64,000 bases of DNA from Opitutaceae bacterium (lineage in GTDB: Bacteria; Verrucomicrobiota; Verrucomicrobiia; Opitutales; Opitutaceae). Of the stretch, positions 26,542 to 34,229 are shown in pieces. The notes below the pieces were generated by a model. That model was not told the origin of the DNA. It did no database searches and worked only from the letters and a program-made list of their open reading frames with translations. The DNA lies in assembly GCA_003151495.1 (NCBI GenBank), contig PLXR01000114.1, positions 49,121 through 113,120 on the forward strand, given 5' to 3'. Position 1 is the first letter of the stretch. Each line of letters starts with the position of its first letter. The translations under genes were made by a program, and so were the position numbers.

Positions 26542-27479
26542 ACCTCGGTCTGCAGCGATCTAAAGTTGGGTTTCCGAAAAGGACCATGATCAGCGTCGCA
26601 GGGTATCGCTACCGCAACATACTCGAGACCGAAGGTGGGCCCGTTAGCCGGGTCTCCCTGCGCGAGTTTCCTGTGTACGGCCGGCAGATGTACCAGGCCA
26701 ACGCCTGGCTTTCGGACAAGGTCGTGTCGCGCAGGAAGAAGTTCGCCCTGTACAGCGACGCGGACGGAACCGGGGCGTCGGAGTCACCGATGGTCGCCCG
26801 CTACATGGCGATCTCGGAGGCCATGGAACGATGGGCTTATCGGGTCAAGGTGCGCGCAAACGACCGGGAGCTATACGGGTTTGACATCGACGAATCCTCC
26901 AACGGCATGGCCGCGTTCCCGGGGATCTTCAACACCGAGGCCCGCCGGCGCGCGCAGCTTGAGGCGGTCGAGCGGGCGAGCATCATCGCTTGGTGGGAGG
27001 GCGCCCTCGATGGAGAGGTGCGCGCAACCGAATGGCCCGGGATTAACGCAATCGTCCTTCCAAGCCCGATTGGGGTCGGGGTCACGGTGATAGCGTTCCG
27101 CGAGGTCCGGTCCGACTGCTTCGCCTACGGCCAGGGGGCGGCGACGGACTTCTTCGGGGCGTGCGAGCGGGCGGTCATGGAGCTTGCGCGAAACGAATAC
27201 GTCCTCGGGCTCCGGCGGGTCTCGCTGGGCCTGGCAGTGCAGGATGCACCCTCCGACCTGTTTGAGCGGCGCTGCCTGTTCTTCTCGTCCGCGGAAGGCC
27301 ATGCGCTCTTCCAGGAACGCCTCGCCAGGAAGGTAGTGGGGCCCAAGTTCAGTTCCGCCATCATCTGCGACACTGAGATCGAGGGCCCTTGGTCGGAGTA
27401 TGCGACGGTGTGGCGCGTCCTCATCAAGCCCTCGTCGACGGAGTTCCTGGTCAATTCAGAGCGGTATTTCTTCTGGTAA
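26538..27479 (+). CDS. Stand-alone YcaO-family protein
   Basis: The 313-residue protein shows the three ATP-binding blocks of YcaO enzymes: GTGASESPMVARYMAISEAMERW (Glu94, Glu97, Arg98) cited here as SEAMERW, then ESSNGMAAF with LEAVERASIIAWW (Glu119, Asn122, Glu142, Glu145, Arg146), and GQGAATDFFGACERAVMEL (Arg211, Glu215). YcaO enzymes use ATP to activate peptide backbone amides, forming azolines, thioamides or amidines. The proline-rich C-terminus typical of azoline cyclodehydratases is absent (the end is SERYFFW), and no E1-like or TfuA partner lies nearby. The GTG start overlaps the stop of the small peptide gene; an ATG at 26586 is an alternative. Confidence 0.75.
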   Translation: MNLGLQRSKVGFPKRTMISVAGYRYRNILETEGGPVSRVSLREFPVYGRQMYQANAWLSDKVVSRRKKFALYSDADGTGASESPMVARYMAISEAMERWAYRVKVRANDRELYGFDIDESSNGMAAFPGIFNTEARRRAQLEAVERASIIAWWEGALDGEVRATEWPGINAIVLPSPIGVGVTVIAFREVRSDCFAYGQGAATDFFGACERAVMELARNEYVLGLRRVSLGLAVQDAPSDLFERRCLFFSSAEGHALFQERLARKVVGPKFSSAIICDTEIEGPWSEYATVWRVLIKPSSTEFLVNSERYFFW

Positions 27480-27487
27480 GACAGCCG

Positions 27488-29620
27488 CTACGGGGCGGAG
27501 CGGATCAGGCCCAGCATCTTCAGCGCCGAGGGATCGCCAGGTCGCAGCTCTAGGACCTTCTCGAATTCCGCGGTGGCCTCGTCCTTCCTGCCCATCTGGA
27601 GGAGGGCGAGGCCCCTAAGAAAATGGGCCGGGACGAATCCGGGCTTCGAGCGGATGGCAGCCTCAATGTGCGCAAGGCCCTCGGGAATCCTGCCCGACCT
27701 GCATAGGATCATGCCCAGGTTGCTGTTGGCCTCGGCGAGCTCGGGATCGATGCGGAGGGCCTCCTCGAATTGCCCGGCCGCCTCGGCGACCCGGCCGGTC
27801 TGCACCAGCGCATTTCCCAGGTCGAAGTGGGCCTTGGCGAAACCCGGCTTGAGCCGAAGGGCGGCCTCGATCCGCTCGATCCCCTCGGGGGCGCGCCCCG
27901 AGGCGCACAGGGCCACACCGAGGCCTTCGCTTGCCTCCGCGAAGTCGGGCCGCAGGCGGAGCGCCTGCTCATAGCGGCCCATGGCCTCGTCGGACCGGCC
28001 GGGGACGGCCTGGAGCGCGTCGCCCAGGCCCTTGTAGGCGTCTGCATAGTCGGGCTGGGCCCGTATCGCCGACTCGTATTCGGAGACCGAAGGTGCGAAC
28101 TGCCCCGTCTCGTAGAGGGCCTTCGCCAGGTTGTAGAGCGCGGGCGCGAAGTCCGGCTGCAGCTGGAGCGCCGCGCGGTACTGCGCAATCGCCTCGGTGG
28201 GCCTGCCGGCCCGGTCCAGCGCATTCCCCAGGTTGCTGTGGGTCGCCTGGTCGGCGGGCTGGATCCTTAGCGACGCCTCAAATTCCGCCACGGCCTCGGG
28301 GATCCGCCCCGCCTGCGAGAGTGCCATTCCCAGGTTGTTGTGGGCGCGGGCGTTCCCCGGCCTCTCCCGGGCGGTGTCCCCCCAGAGGGAGAGAGGGCTC
28401 TTGTAGACCTCGTTCCTCGCCGAGGTCAGGAATCCAAGGATCAGCGCGACCCCCGCCAGCGGAACGAGACAACGGCGGCCGGCAAGGGCATAGGCGCCGG
28501 TCACAAGCGCAACGGCTGCGGCTGCCAAGGGTAGGTAGATCCTGTGCTCGGCCATCGTCTGGGTGGCGACGGGGACCGCGCTGCTCGGGGCAAGGATCAG
28601 CAGGAACCAGGCGCCGAGGAAGCCGAGCGCGGGGCGGCGCCAGACCGCCACTGCGGTGGCCGAAGCGAGGGACAGGACCACCAGGGCGCAGAAGGCTGCC
28701 TCGCCCGGCCCCCCGGCGAGATGGACCCCGTAGTCGAACACGAGGGGGTGGGGCCACGCGGAGAGCCTCAGGTAGTGGGCCACGGCCTCGACCTGGGTGA
28801 GCCAGTAGGCCACCGGCGAGGCCGAGCCAAACCCCGCCGAGCCGCCGCGGTTCCAGCCCGTGCTCGCCACGAGGACGGCGAGCAGAAGCCACGTGGAGGC
28901 GAGGGCCCCGTAGAGTCCCCTGCGGATTCGCAAGGCGCCCCCAAATGAGCCCGCGAGAAACGTCCTGTCGTAGAGGAGCAGCATCACAGGCGCCGTCACC
29001 ATGACCTCCTTCGTCGCCATTCCCAGGACGCACGCGGCCACGGTGAGCGCCCTCCATAGGGCGGGTCTCGCCGAATCCGACGAGCGGACGAGGCAGTAGA
29101 ACGTCGCCAGGTAGAACAGTCCGACCATCGACTCGACCCGCTGGACGACATAGGTGACGGACTCGGTCTGGAGCGGATGGAGGGTCCAAATGAGGGCTGC
29201 GGCAAGGGAGAGCGGAAGGGCGTCGCTTCCGAAACGCGCCCTAAGCCGCGGCAAGAGGAGCGTTCGCCGCACGACGCCCAAGAGCGCGAGCCCGGCAAGG
29301 ACGTGAACCAGGACGTTGAACGCGTGGTAGCTCCACACGTCCGTGCCGCTCACCGCGTAGTTGAGCGCGAGCGTGAGGTTCGCCAGGGGACGCCCTCCCA
29401 TGGTGGTCGCCTCCGCGGGGGGGAAGAACGCGCCCCAGACGGGCCACAGCGACCGGATGCTCGGGTTTTCCAGCACTGCGGTCGTGTCGTCGAAAACAAA
29501 GGGGACCCTGAAGCATCCATGATATGCCGCGAGCGTGCACGCGGCCAGCGCGGCCGCCGCCAGGAGCGAGAGCGACCGGGTTGCCGTCCGTGACGGCCGG
29601 GGGGACTCGGCGGCGCTCAT
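27488..29620 (-). CDS. Membrane protein with C-terminal TPR repeats (TMTC-like)
   Basis: The 710-residue protein has an N-terminal block of about ten membrane helices (to about residue 395) with the family loops FVFDDTTAVLENPSI, GRPLANLTLALNYAV and LHPLQTESVTYVVQR. These resemble GT-C O-mannosyltransferases of the TMTC type. From about residue 415 to the end it has roughly eight tetratricopeptide repeats such as AHNNLGMALSQAGRIPEAV and AHFDLGNALVQTGRVAEA. The domain order matches many bacterial TMTC-like proteins. A glycosyltransferase role is inferred. It converges with the YcaO gene. Confidence 0.82.
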   Translation of the reverse strand: MSAAESPRPSRTATRSLSLLAAAALAACTLAAYHGCFRVPFVFDDTTAVLENPSIRSLWPVWGAFFPPAEATTMGGRPLANLTLALNYAVSGTDVWSYHAFNVLVHVLAGLALLGVVRRTLLLPRLRARFGSDALPLSLAAALIWTLHPLQTESVTYVVQRVESMVGLFYLATFYCLVRSSDSARPALWRALTVAACVLGMATKEVMVTAPVMLLLYDRTFLAGSFGGALRIRRGLYGALASTWLLLAVLVASTGWNRGGSAGFGSASPVAYWLTQVEAVAHYLRLSAWPHPLVFDYGVHLAGGPGEAAFCALVVLSLASATAVAVWRRPALGFLGAWFLLILAPSSAVPVATQTMAEHRIYLPLAAAAVALVTGAYALAGRRCLVPLAGVALILGFLTSARNEVYKSPLSLWGDTARERPGNARAHNNLGMALSQAGRIPEAVAEFEASLRIQPADQATHSNLGNALDRAGRPTEAIAQYRAALQLQPDFAPALYNLAKALYETGQFAPSVSEYESAIRAQPDYADAYKGLGDALQAVPGRSDEAMGRYEQALRLRPDFAEASEGLGVALCASGRAPEGIERIEAALRLKPGFAKAHFDLGNALVQTGRVAEAAGQFEEALRIDPELAEANSNLGMILCRSGRIPEGLAHIEAAIRSKPGFVPAHFLRGLALLQMGRKDEATAEFEKVLELRPGDPSALKMLGLIRSAP

Positions 29621-29773
29621 GCGGGCTCTGGGCCTCGGTATGACCGGCTCTGTCGGGTCCGGGTTTGTCGTGGGGTCATCTTTTGCGGTCGGCAGCCTCC
29701 CTGTCTGACGCCCCGCAAACCCGCGTTCAATCCCAATGGTGGCGTGCCCCCCTGAGCATGCCGGCCAGGGAGG

Positions 29774-31180
29774 TCACGCGGTCGCCGAAAGCGGCAGCCT
29801 CACGACGAACCTCGCTCCGCCCCCCGGGGCCGCGCACGCCAACACCGTGCCGTTGTGCGACTCGACGATAGCCTTCACCAGGCTCAGCCCTAGGCCGAGG
29901 CCCCGTTGCGACCTGCTGGCGTCGCCCCTGTAGAGCCTCCGGAAGATGGCCTCGCTCTCGGATGCGGGGACGCCTGGGCCGTCGTCCGTGACGCAAAGCT
30001 CCGCATGGGACGAGTCCGCGCGAACGGAAAGGGTCACGTGGCCCCCGGCCGGCGTGTACTTGAGGGCGTTGTCCACGAGGTTGTTGACCGCCTGGCCCAG
30101 GCGCACGCCGTCGGCGTCCGTCTCCACGGGGACCGGCAGGTCCAGCCTCAGCTCGATGCCCTTCTCCTCGGCCACCTCCCTGTAGAGGTCCGCCGCGCGA
30201 ACGACGAGCGACCGGAGGTCAATCCTCGTCCGGTTCAGGCTCAGGGCGCCCCCCTCGGCCGCGGAGATGTCGAGCAGGGTGTCGACCACGTGCAGCAGTC
30301 GGTCCGTCTCGTCGATGCAGCTCGCGAGCGCGCTTCGCGCCTCCTCGTGGTCCTGCCCGTCGTGAAGCGCCAGCTCGGCGGTCCCGCGGAGGCGGGTGAG
30401 CGGCGTCCTCAGGTCGTGGGAGAGGCTGTCTAGGGTGCTCCTTAGGACCTGGACGTGCGCGGCGTTGCGCTCGAGGAGCGTGTTGAACTGGCCGACGAGC
30501 AGCGCGAGCTCGTCGCTCCCGGGCGGGCCCGCGACCCGCGCGCTCATGTCCCCGGTCTCCAGGATCCGGCGCGCGGTGTCGGAGACCAGGCGCAGGGGAC
30601 GGGTGGCGCGCCATGCCAGGAGCGTTCCCACGGCGATCGAGAGGAGGAGCGCGGCGGCACCGACCCAGGCGAAGGCCCGCCGGAAGGGCCGGAGGAGGAC
30701 CGCCAGGCTGTCGGTGCTGCGGCCGACCTGCAGGGCCCCTCCGTAGGCGAGCCTCGCCGACGCGACCGCGTAGTCGCGCAGGGCGTTCTGGGGGATCCTC
30801 ACCGACCGGATCTGGCGGGTCTCGGAGATTCCCCAGTCCCCTGGGACGGGGATGTTCGTCACCTGGGTCTGGATCCAGTCCGGCGGCACGGACAGGAACA
30901 CGGTGTCGTTGGAGGGCGCCAGCACCCTGACGAAGAAGGAGCGCACCTCGGGCGCGGTGTTGGAGTTGATCTCGGCCCTGAGCGCGAGGGCGCCCCCCTC
31001 GTCAAAGATGCGGCCCAGGCGGGCGGCGAGCTGCTCGACGGCCGCCTGCTCGCGGGCCTCGAGGGCATTCGCAAGCACCCAGTAAAGCACAGCGAAGAGG
31101 AGCGCGGCGACCGTCGCGAAGACCGCCGTGTAGAGCCACGCCAGCCTCAGCGCCAGGGACCTGCGGAGGCGCTCAAACAT
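29774..31180 (-). CDS. Membrane sensor histidine kinase (HAMP-type)
   Basis: The 468-residue protein has a first membrane helix (about 14-35), a periplasmic loop, a second helix (about 170-192), a HAMP region, and then HisKA with His255 in DSLSHDLRTPLTRL. The ATPase shows NNLVDNALKYTP, VTDDGPGVP and QRGLGLGLSLVK. Its layout is that of CusS/QseC-like kinases, but the ligand is unknown. It overlaps the upstream OmpR-type regulator gene by eight bases, the usual arrangement for a cognate pair. Confidence 0.92.
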   Translation of the reverse strand: MFERLRRSLALRLAWLYTAVFATVAALLFAVLYWVLANALEAREQAAVEQLAARLGRIFDEGGALALRAEINSNTAPEVRSFFVRVLAPSNDTVFLSVPPDWIQTQVTNIPVPGDWGISETRQIRSVRIPQNALRDYAVASARLAYGGALQVGRSTDSLAVLLRPFRRAFAWVGAAALLLSIAVGTLLAWRATRPLRLVSDTARRILETGDMSARVAGPPGSDELALLVGQFNTLLERNAAHVQVLRSTLDSLSHDLRTPLTRLRGTAELALHDGQDHEEARSALASCIDETDRLLHVVDTLLDISAAEGGALSLNRTRIDLRSLVVRAADLYREVAEEKGIELRLDLPVPVETDADGVRLGQAVNNLVDNALKYTPAGGHVTLSVRADSSHAELCVTDDGPGVPASESEAIFRRLYRGDASRSQRGLGLGLSLVKAIVESHNGTVLACAAPGGGARFVVRLPLSATA

Positions 31181-31844
31181 GGGGCCTGAAGATGTAGCCC
31201 ACGCGCCTGACGGTCTCGATGCGCGTGCGGTCCGGGTCGACCTTCGCCCTGAGGCGGGAGACGACGACGTCGACGACGTTGGTCTGGGGATCGAAGCTGT
31301 AGTCCCAAACGTGCTCGAGGATCATCGTCTTGCTCACCGGTCGCCCCGCGTGGCGCAGGAAAAAGGCGAGGAGCGAGAATTCCCTGGGCTGGAGCTCGAC
31401 CCGGGAGCCCCCGAGGGTCACCTCGCGCGAGACGAGGTCGAGCTCGACGTCGCCCGCGGCAAGTCGCGTCGCCTCCGGCGACTGCGAGGCGCGGCGGATC
31501 AGCGCATGGACGCGGGCCAGGAGCTCCGAGAATGCGAACGGCTTGGTCATGTAGTCGTCACCGCCGCTCTGAAGGCCCCGGACCCTGTCGTCCACGGAGG
31601 TCCTCGCGCTCAGAAAGAGCACCGGAACGGTGCTTCGGGCGGAGCGCAGTCGCCTCACGAGGCTTATCCCGTCAAGCTTCGGCAGCATGATGTCCACAAC
31701 GGCAGCGTCATAGTCCGTGCTCTGGGCGAAATCCAGCCCGGCCTCGCCGTCGGGGGCATGGTCGACCGCGAAGCCGGCCTGCTTTAGGCCGCGCACGACG
31801 AACGAGGCGATCTTATCATCATCCTCAACTACGAGCACTCGCAT
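31173..31844 (-). CDS. OmpR/PhoB-type response regulator
   Basis: The 223-residue protein has a receiver (phospho-acceptor Asp51 in AVVDIMLPKLDG, Lys in MTKPFAF) and a winged-helix effector domain (LQPREFSLLAFFLRHAGRP and VVDVVVSRLRAKVD, ending VRRVGYIF). It closely resembles CusR/CopR/CzcR regulators. With the overlapping kinase gene it forms a two-component system. It is divergent from the DegP-like protease across 122 bp, so that protease is a possible target; this is inferred. Confidence 0.93.
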   Translation of the reverse strand: MRVLVVEDDDKIASFVVRGLKQAGFAVDHAPDGEAGLDFAQSTDYDAAVVDIMLPKLDGISLVRRLRSARSTVPVLFLSARTSVDDRVRGLQSGGDDYMTKPFAFSELLARVHALIRRASQSPEATRLAAGDVELDLVSREVTLGGSRVELQPREFSLLAFFLRHAGRPVSKTMILEHVWDYSFDPQTNVVDVVVSRLRAKVDPDRTRIETVRRVGYIFRPHV

Positions 31845-31967
31845 GCGGGCGATTGTGGCGGGCGTCGCGGTTTTTTAAAGGGGCAAAGCGACCCGGGGGC
31901 CAATTCTGTCCAAACTGTAATCATTGCGACAGGATGGGGCAACCGGGGTGGTGTACGCTGGGGCACC

Positions 31968-33482
31968 ATGACAAGACTCACCCTTCACACGCCCCGCTTG
32001 CGCAGGGCGGTTCAGCTGGCCTCTGCGCTCGCCCTTGCGGGCGCCTTCGTCGCGATCCGCGCCGAGAAATCCGACCCGACGATCTCCATCAAGCGTGACG
32101 ACCGCCCCGTCCCGCGGAGCGAGTCCGACCGCGTCAGCTACTCCGACGTCGTCAGCCGCGTCTCGCCGAGCGTCGTCAAGATCACGGTCCAGTCCAAGGC
32201 GAAGCGGGTCGAGGCGAAGGAGGGCGACATGCCCGGGCTCGGCGACCCGATGCTCCGGCAGTTCTTTGGCGGGCGCATGCCCGAACTTCGCCAGGAGCCT
32301 ATGAATGGGCTCGGATCCGGAGTCATCATAAGCGCGGACGGCTACATCGTGACCAACAACCACGTGGTGGACGGCGCCGACACCGTCACGGTCGCTCTCT
32401 CCGACGGCCGCGAGCTCCCGGCGAAGGTGGTGGGGCGGGATCCGCTCACGGACATAGCCGTCGTAAAGGTCGAGGCAAAGGACCTCCCCTCTATAACCAT
32501 GGCCGACAGCTCGAAGATCCTCGCGGGCGACCGCGTGCTCGCGATCGGCAACCCCTTCGGCATCGGCGAGACCGTGACCAGCGGCATCGTGAGCGCCACG
32601 GGCCGCAGGGTCGGGATACTCAACGACGTCCACGGCTACGAGGACTTCATCCAGACGGACGCCGCGATCAACCCCGGCAACTCGGGTGGCGCCCTGGTCG
32701 ACGTGAACGGCCGCCTGGTCGGCATCAACACGGCGATCCTGAGCCGCAGTGGCGGCTTCCAGGGCGTCGGCCTGGCGGTGCCCTCGAACTTGGTCGGCCA
32801 GGTGGCCGACAGCCTGGTCAGGACGGGCCGGGTGGTGCGCGGCTTCCTTGGGATCAACATCCAGAACATCACGCCGGCCCTGGTCGACTCCTTCAACCTG
32901 AAGACCCGCGAGGGGGCCCTCGTCGCCGAGGTGACACCCGACAGCCCCGCGGCCCAGGCGGGAATCAAGAGCGGCGACGTCATCACCCGCGTCAACGGGC
33001 AGCCCGTGACCGACTCGGGCAACCTTGCGCTCACGGTGAGCGGACAGGGGCCGGGCAAGAAGCTTGCCTTCGACATCCTTCGCGACGGCAAGGAGGTGAA
33101 GCTCGATGCCACGACCGGCGAGCGACCTGGATCCCCGGGCGCCCCGGGAGGCGCGCTTGCCGCGGACGACGACCAGGGCGTCCTGAACGGGGTGACGGTG
33201 GACGACCTCAACGTCGACACCCGCCAGCAGTTCAACCTGCCTCCCCATGTCCATGGCGCCCTGGTGACGAACGTCGAGGCGGACTCGGCCGCGGCCCGGG
33301 CGGGGATCAGCGCGGGGGACGTCATCCTCGAGATCAACCGGCACCCCGTGAAGTCATCCCAGGACGCGGTGAGCCTCAGCGCCAAGACCGAGAGCAAGAA
33401 GACCCTCCTTCGCCTTTGGTCGCGGGGCTCAACCCTGTTCCTGGTCGTGGACGAATCGGCGCAGGACAAGCCCACCTCTTAG
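31968..33482 (+). CDS. DegP/HtrA-type periplasmic serine protease
   Basis: The 504-residue protein has a signal peptide (about 1-30), a trypsin-like domain with His132 (TNNHVVDGADT), Asp162 (LTDIAVVKV) and Ser239 (NPGNSGGALVD), then two PDZ domains (about 300-390 and 410-495). This is the DegP/MucD layout: it degrades or chaperones misfolded envelope proteins. The start is ATG at 31968. A two-component system is divergent next to it, and a strong hairpin follows its stop. Confidence 0.93.
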   Translation: MTRLTLHTPRLRRAVQLASALALAGAFVAIRAEKSDPTISIKRDDRPVPRSESDRVSYSDVVSRVSPSVVKITVQSKAKRVEAKEGDMPGLGDPMLRQFFGGRMPELRQEPMNGLGSGVIISADGYIVTNNHVVDGADTVTVALSDGRELPAKVVGRDPLTDIAVVKVEAKDLPSITMADSSKILAGDRVLAIGNPFGIGETVTSGIVSATGRRVGILNDVHGYEDFIQTDAAINPGNSGGALVDVNGRLVGINTAILSRSGGFQGVGLAVPSNLVGQVADSLVRTGRVVRGFLGINIQNITPALVDSFNLKTREGALVAEVTPDSPAAQAGIKSGDVITRVNGQPVTDSGNLALTVSGQGPGKKLAFDILRDGKEVKLDATTGERPGSPGAPGGALAADDDQGVLNGVTVDDLNVDTRQQFNLPPHVHGALVTNVEADSAAARAGISAGDVILEINRHPVKSSQDAVSLSAKTESKKTLLRLWSRGSTLFLVVDESAQDKPTS

Positions 33483-33489
33483 GTAGCGG

Positions 33490-33529
33490 GGCCCGGCGGG
33501 CACCCCGGCCCCGGGGCGCCCGCCGGGCC
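33490..33529 (+). terminator. Long GC-rich hairpin after the protease gene
   Basis: A perfect 12-bp stem (33490-33501 with 33518-33529) encloses a second perfect 6-bp stem (33503-33508 with 33511-33516); only one A-C mismatch interrupts the 40-base inverted repeat. It begins eight bases after the degP-like stop. No run of T follows, so it may act as a Rho-independent-like barrier or an mRNA 3'-end stabiliser, not a canonical terminator. Confidence 0.6.
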
Positions 33530-33701
33530 ATTGGGCTGGGGGGGGGACCGAAGCGGGTAACCCTGCCTATATATATGTTGAGGATCGCCGGGGCATGGGT
33601 ACGTTGGGATTGTATCGGGAAAGGGCCGCGGGGGCCATTCCCGTCCCCCCGTTCGGGGTTCACCCTCGGACGCCCCCCAACCAAGCCCAAAGAAGCGCGC
33701 C

Positions 33702-34079
33702 GTGCCCCGAATCCTCCTAGTCGACGACGATGACGCCGTGCGCAGTACCCTGCGGCGGGCGCTCACCAGGCTGGGATACGAGGTCCGGGAGGCCTCGAAC
33801 GGCAAGGAGGCGATGAAGCTCTGCGCCCAGGAGACGCCCGACTTGGTCATGACGGACATCATCATGCCCGAGCAGGAGGGCCTTGAGACCATCCGCGCGA
33901 TCCGTCGCCTGCACCCGGGATTGAAGGTGGTCGCCATGTCGGGGGGCGGCAGGATTGTGGCGACCGACTACCTGAAGACCGCGGCGACGCTCGGGGCCGA
34001 CGCGGTGCTCGCCAAACCGTTCTCGACGGAGGAGATGGCGTCGGCCTTGGCATTGCTTCTGGAAGCCCCGAAGGCCTGA
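33702..34079 (+). CDS. Single-domain response regulator (CheY-like)
   Basis: The 125-residue protein is one receiver domain: Asp8-10 acidic cluster in LLVDDDDAV, phospho-acceptor Asp in LVMTDIIMPEQEG, conserved Ser in VVAMSGGG, and Lys in VLAKPFS. It has no output domain, so it should act by protein contact or as a phosphate shuttle. It starts with GTG. An A+T-rich tract with TATATATAT at about 33575 in an otherwise G+C-rich gap may be the promoter. Confidence 0.88.
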   Translation: MPRILLVDDDDAVRSTLRRALTRLGYEVREASNGKEAMKLCAQETPDLVMTDIIMPEQEGLETIRAIRRLHPGLKVVAMSGGGRIVATDYLKTAATLGADAVLAKPFSTEEMASALALLLEAPKA

Positions 34080-34229
34080 GCAAGGCCCGGCAAAGGCGGC
34101 GGCACGGGGATTTTTTCCCACATGCTCGGTTTTTCGGTTTCCAAGTCCGGGGATGTTACCTTCAATGCGCCGCCCCCTGAACTGCGCAGGCTTTCGCGGC
34201 CCGGCGTTCCAGCCCCTTCCCAACCCACG

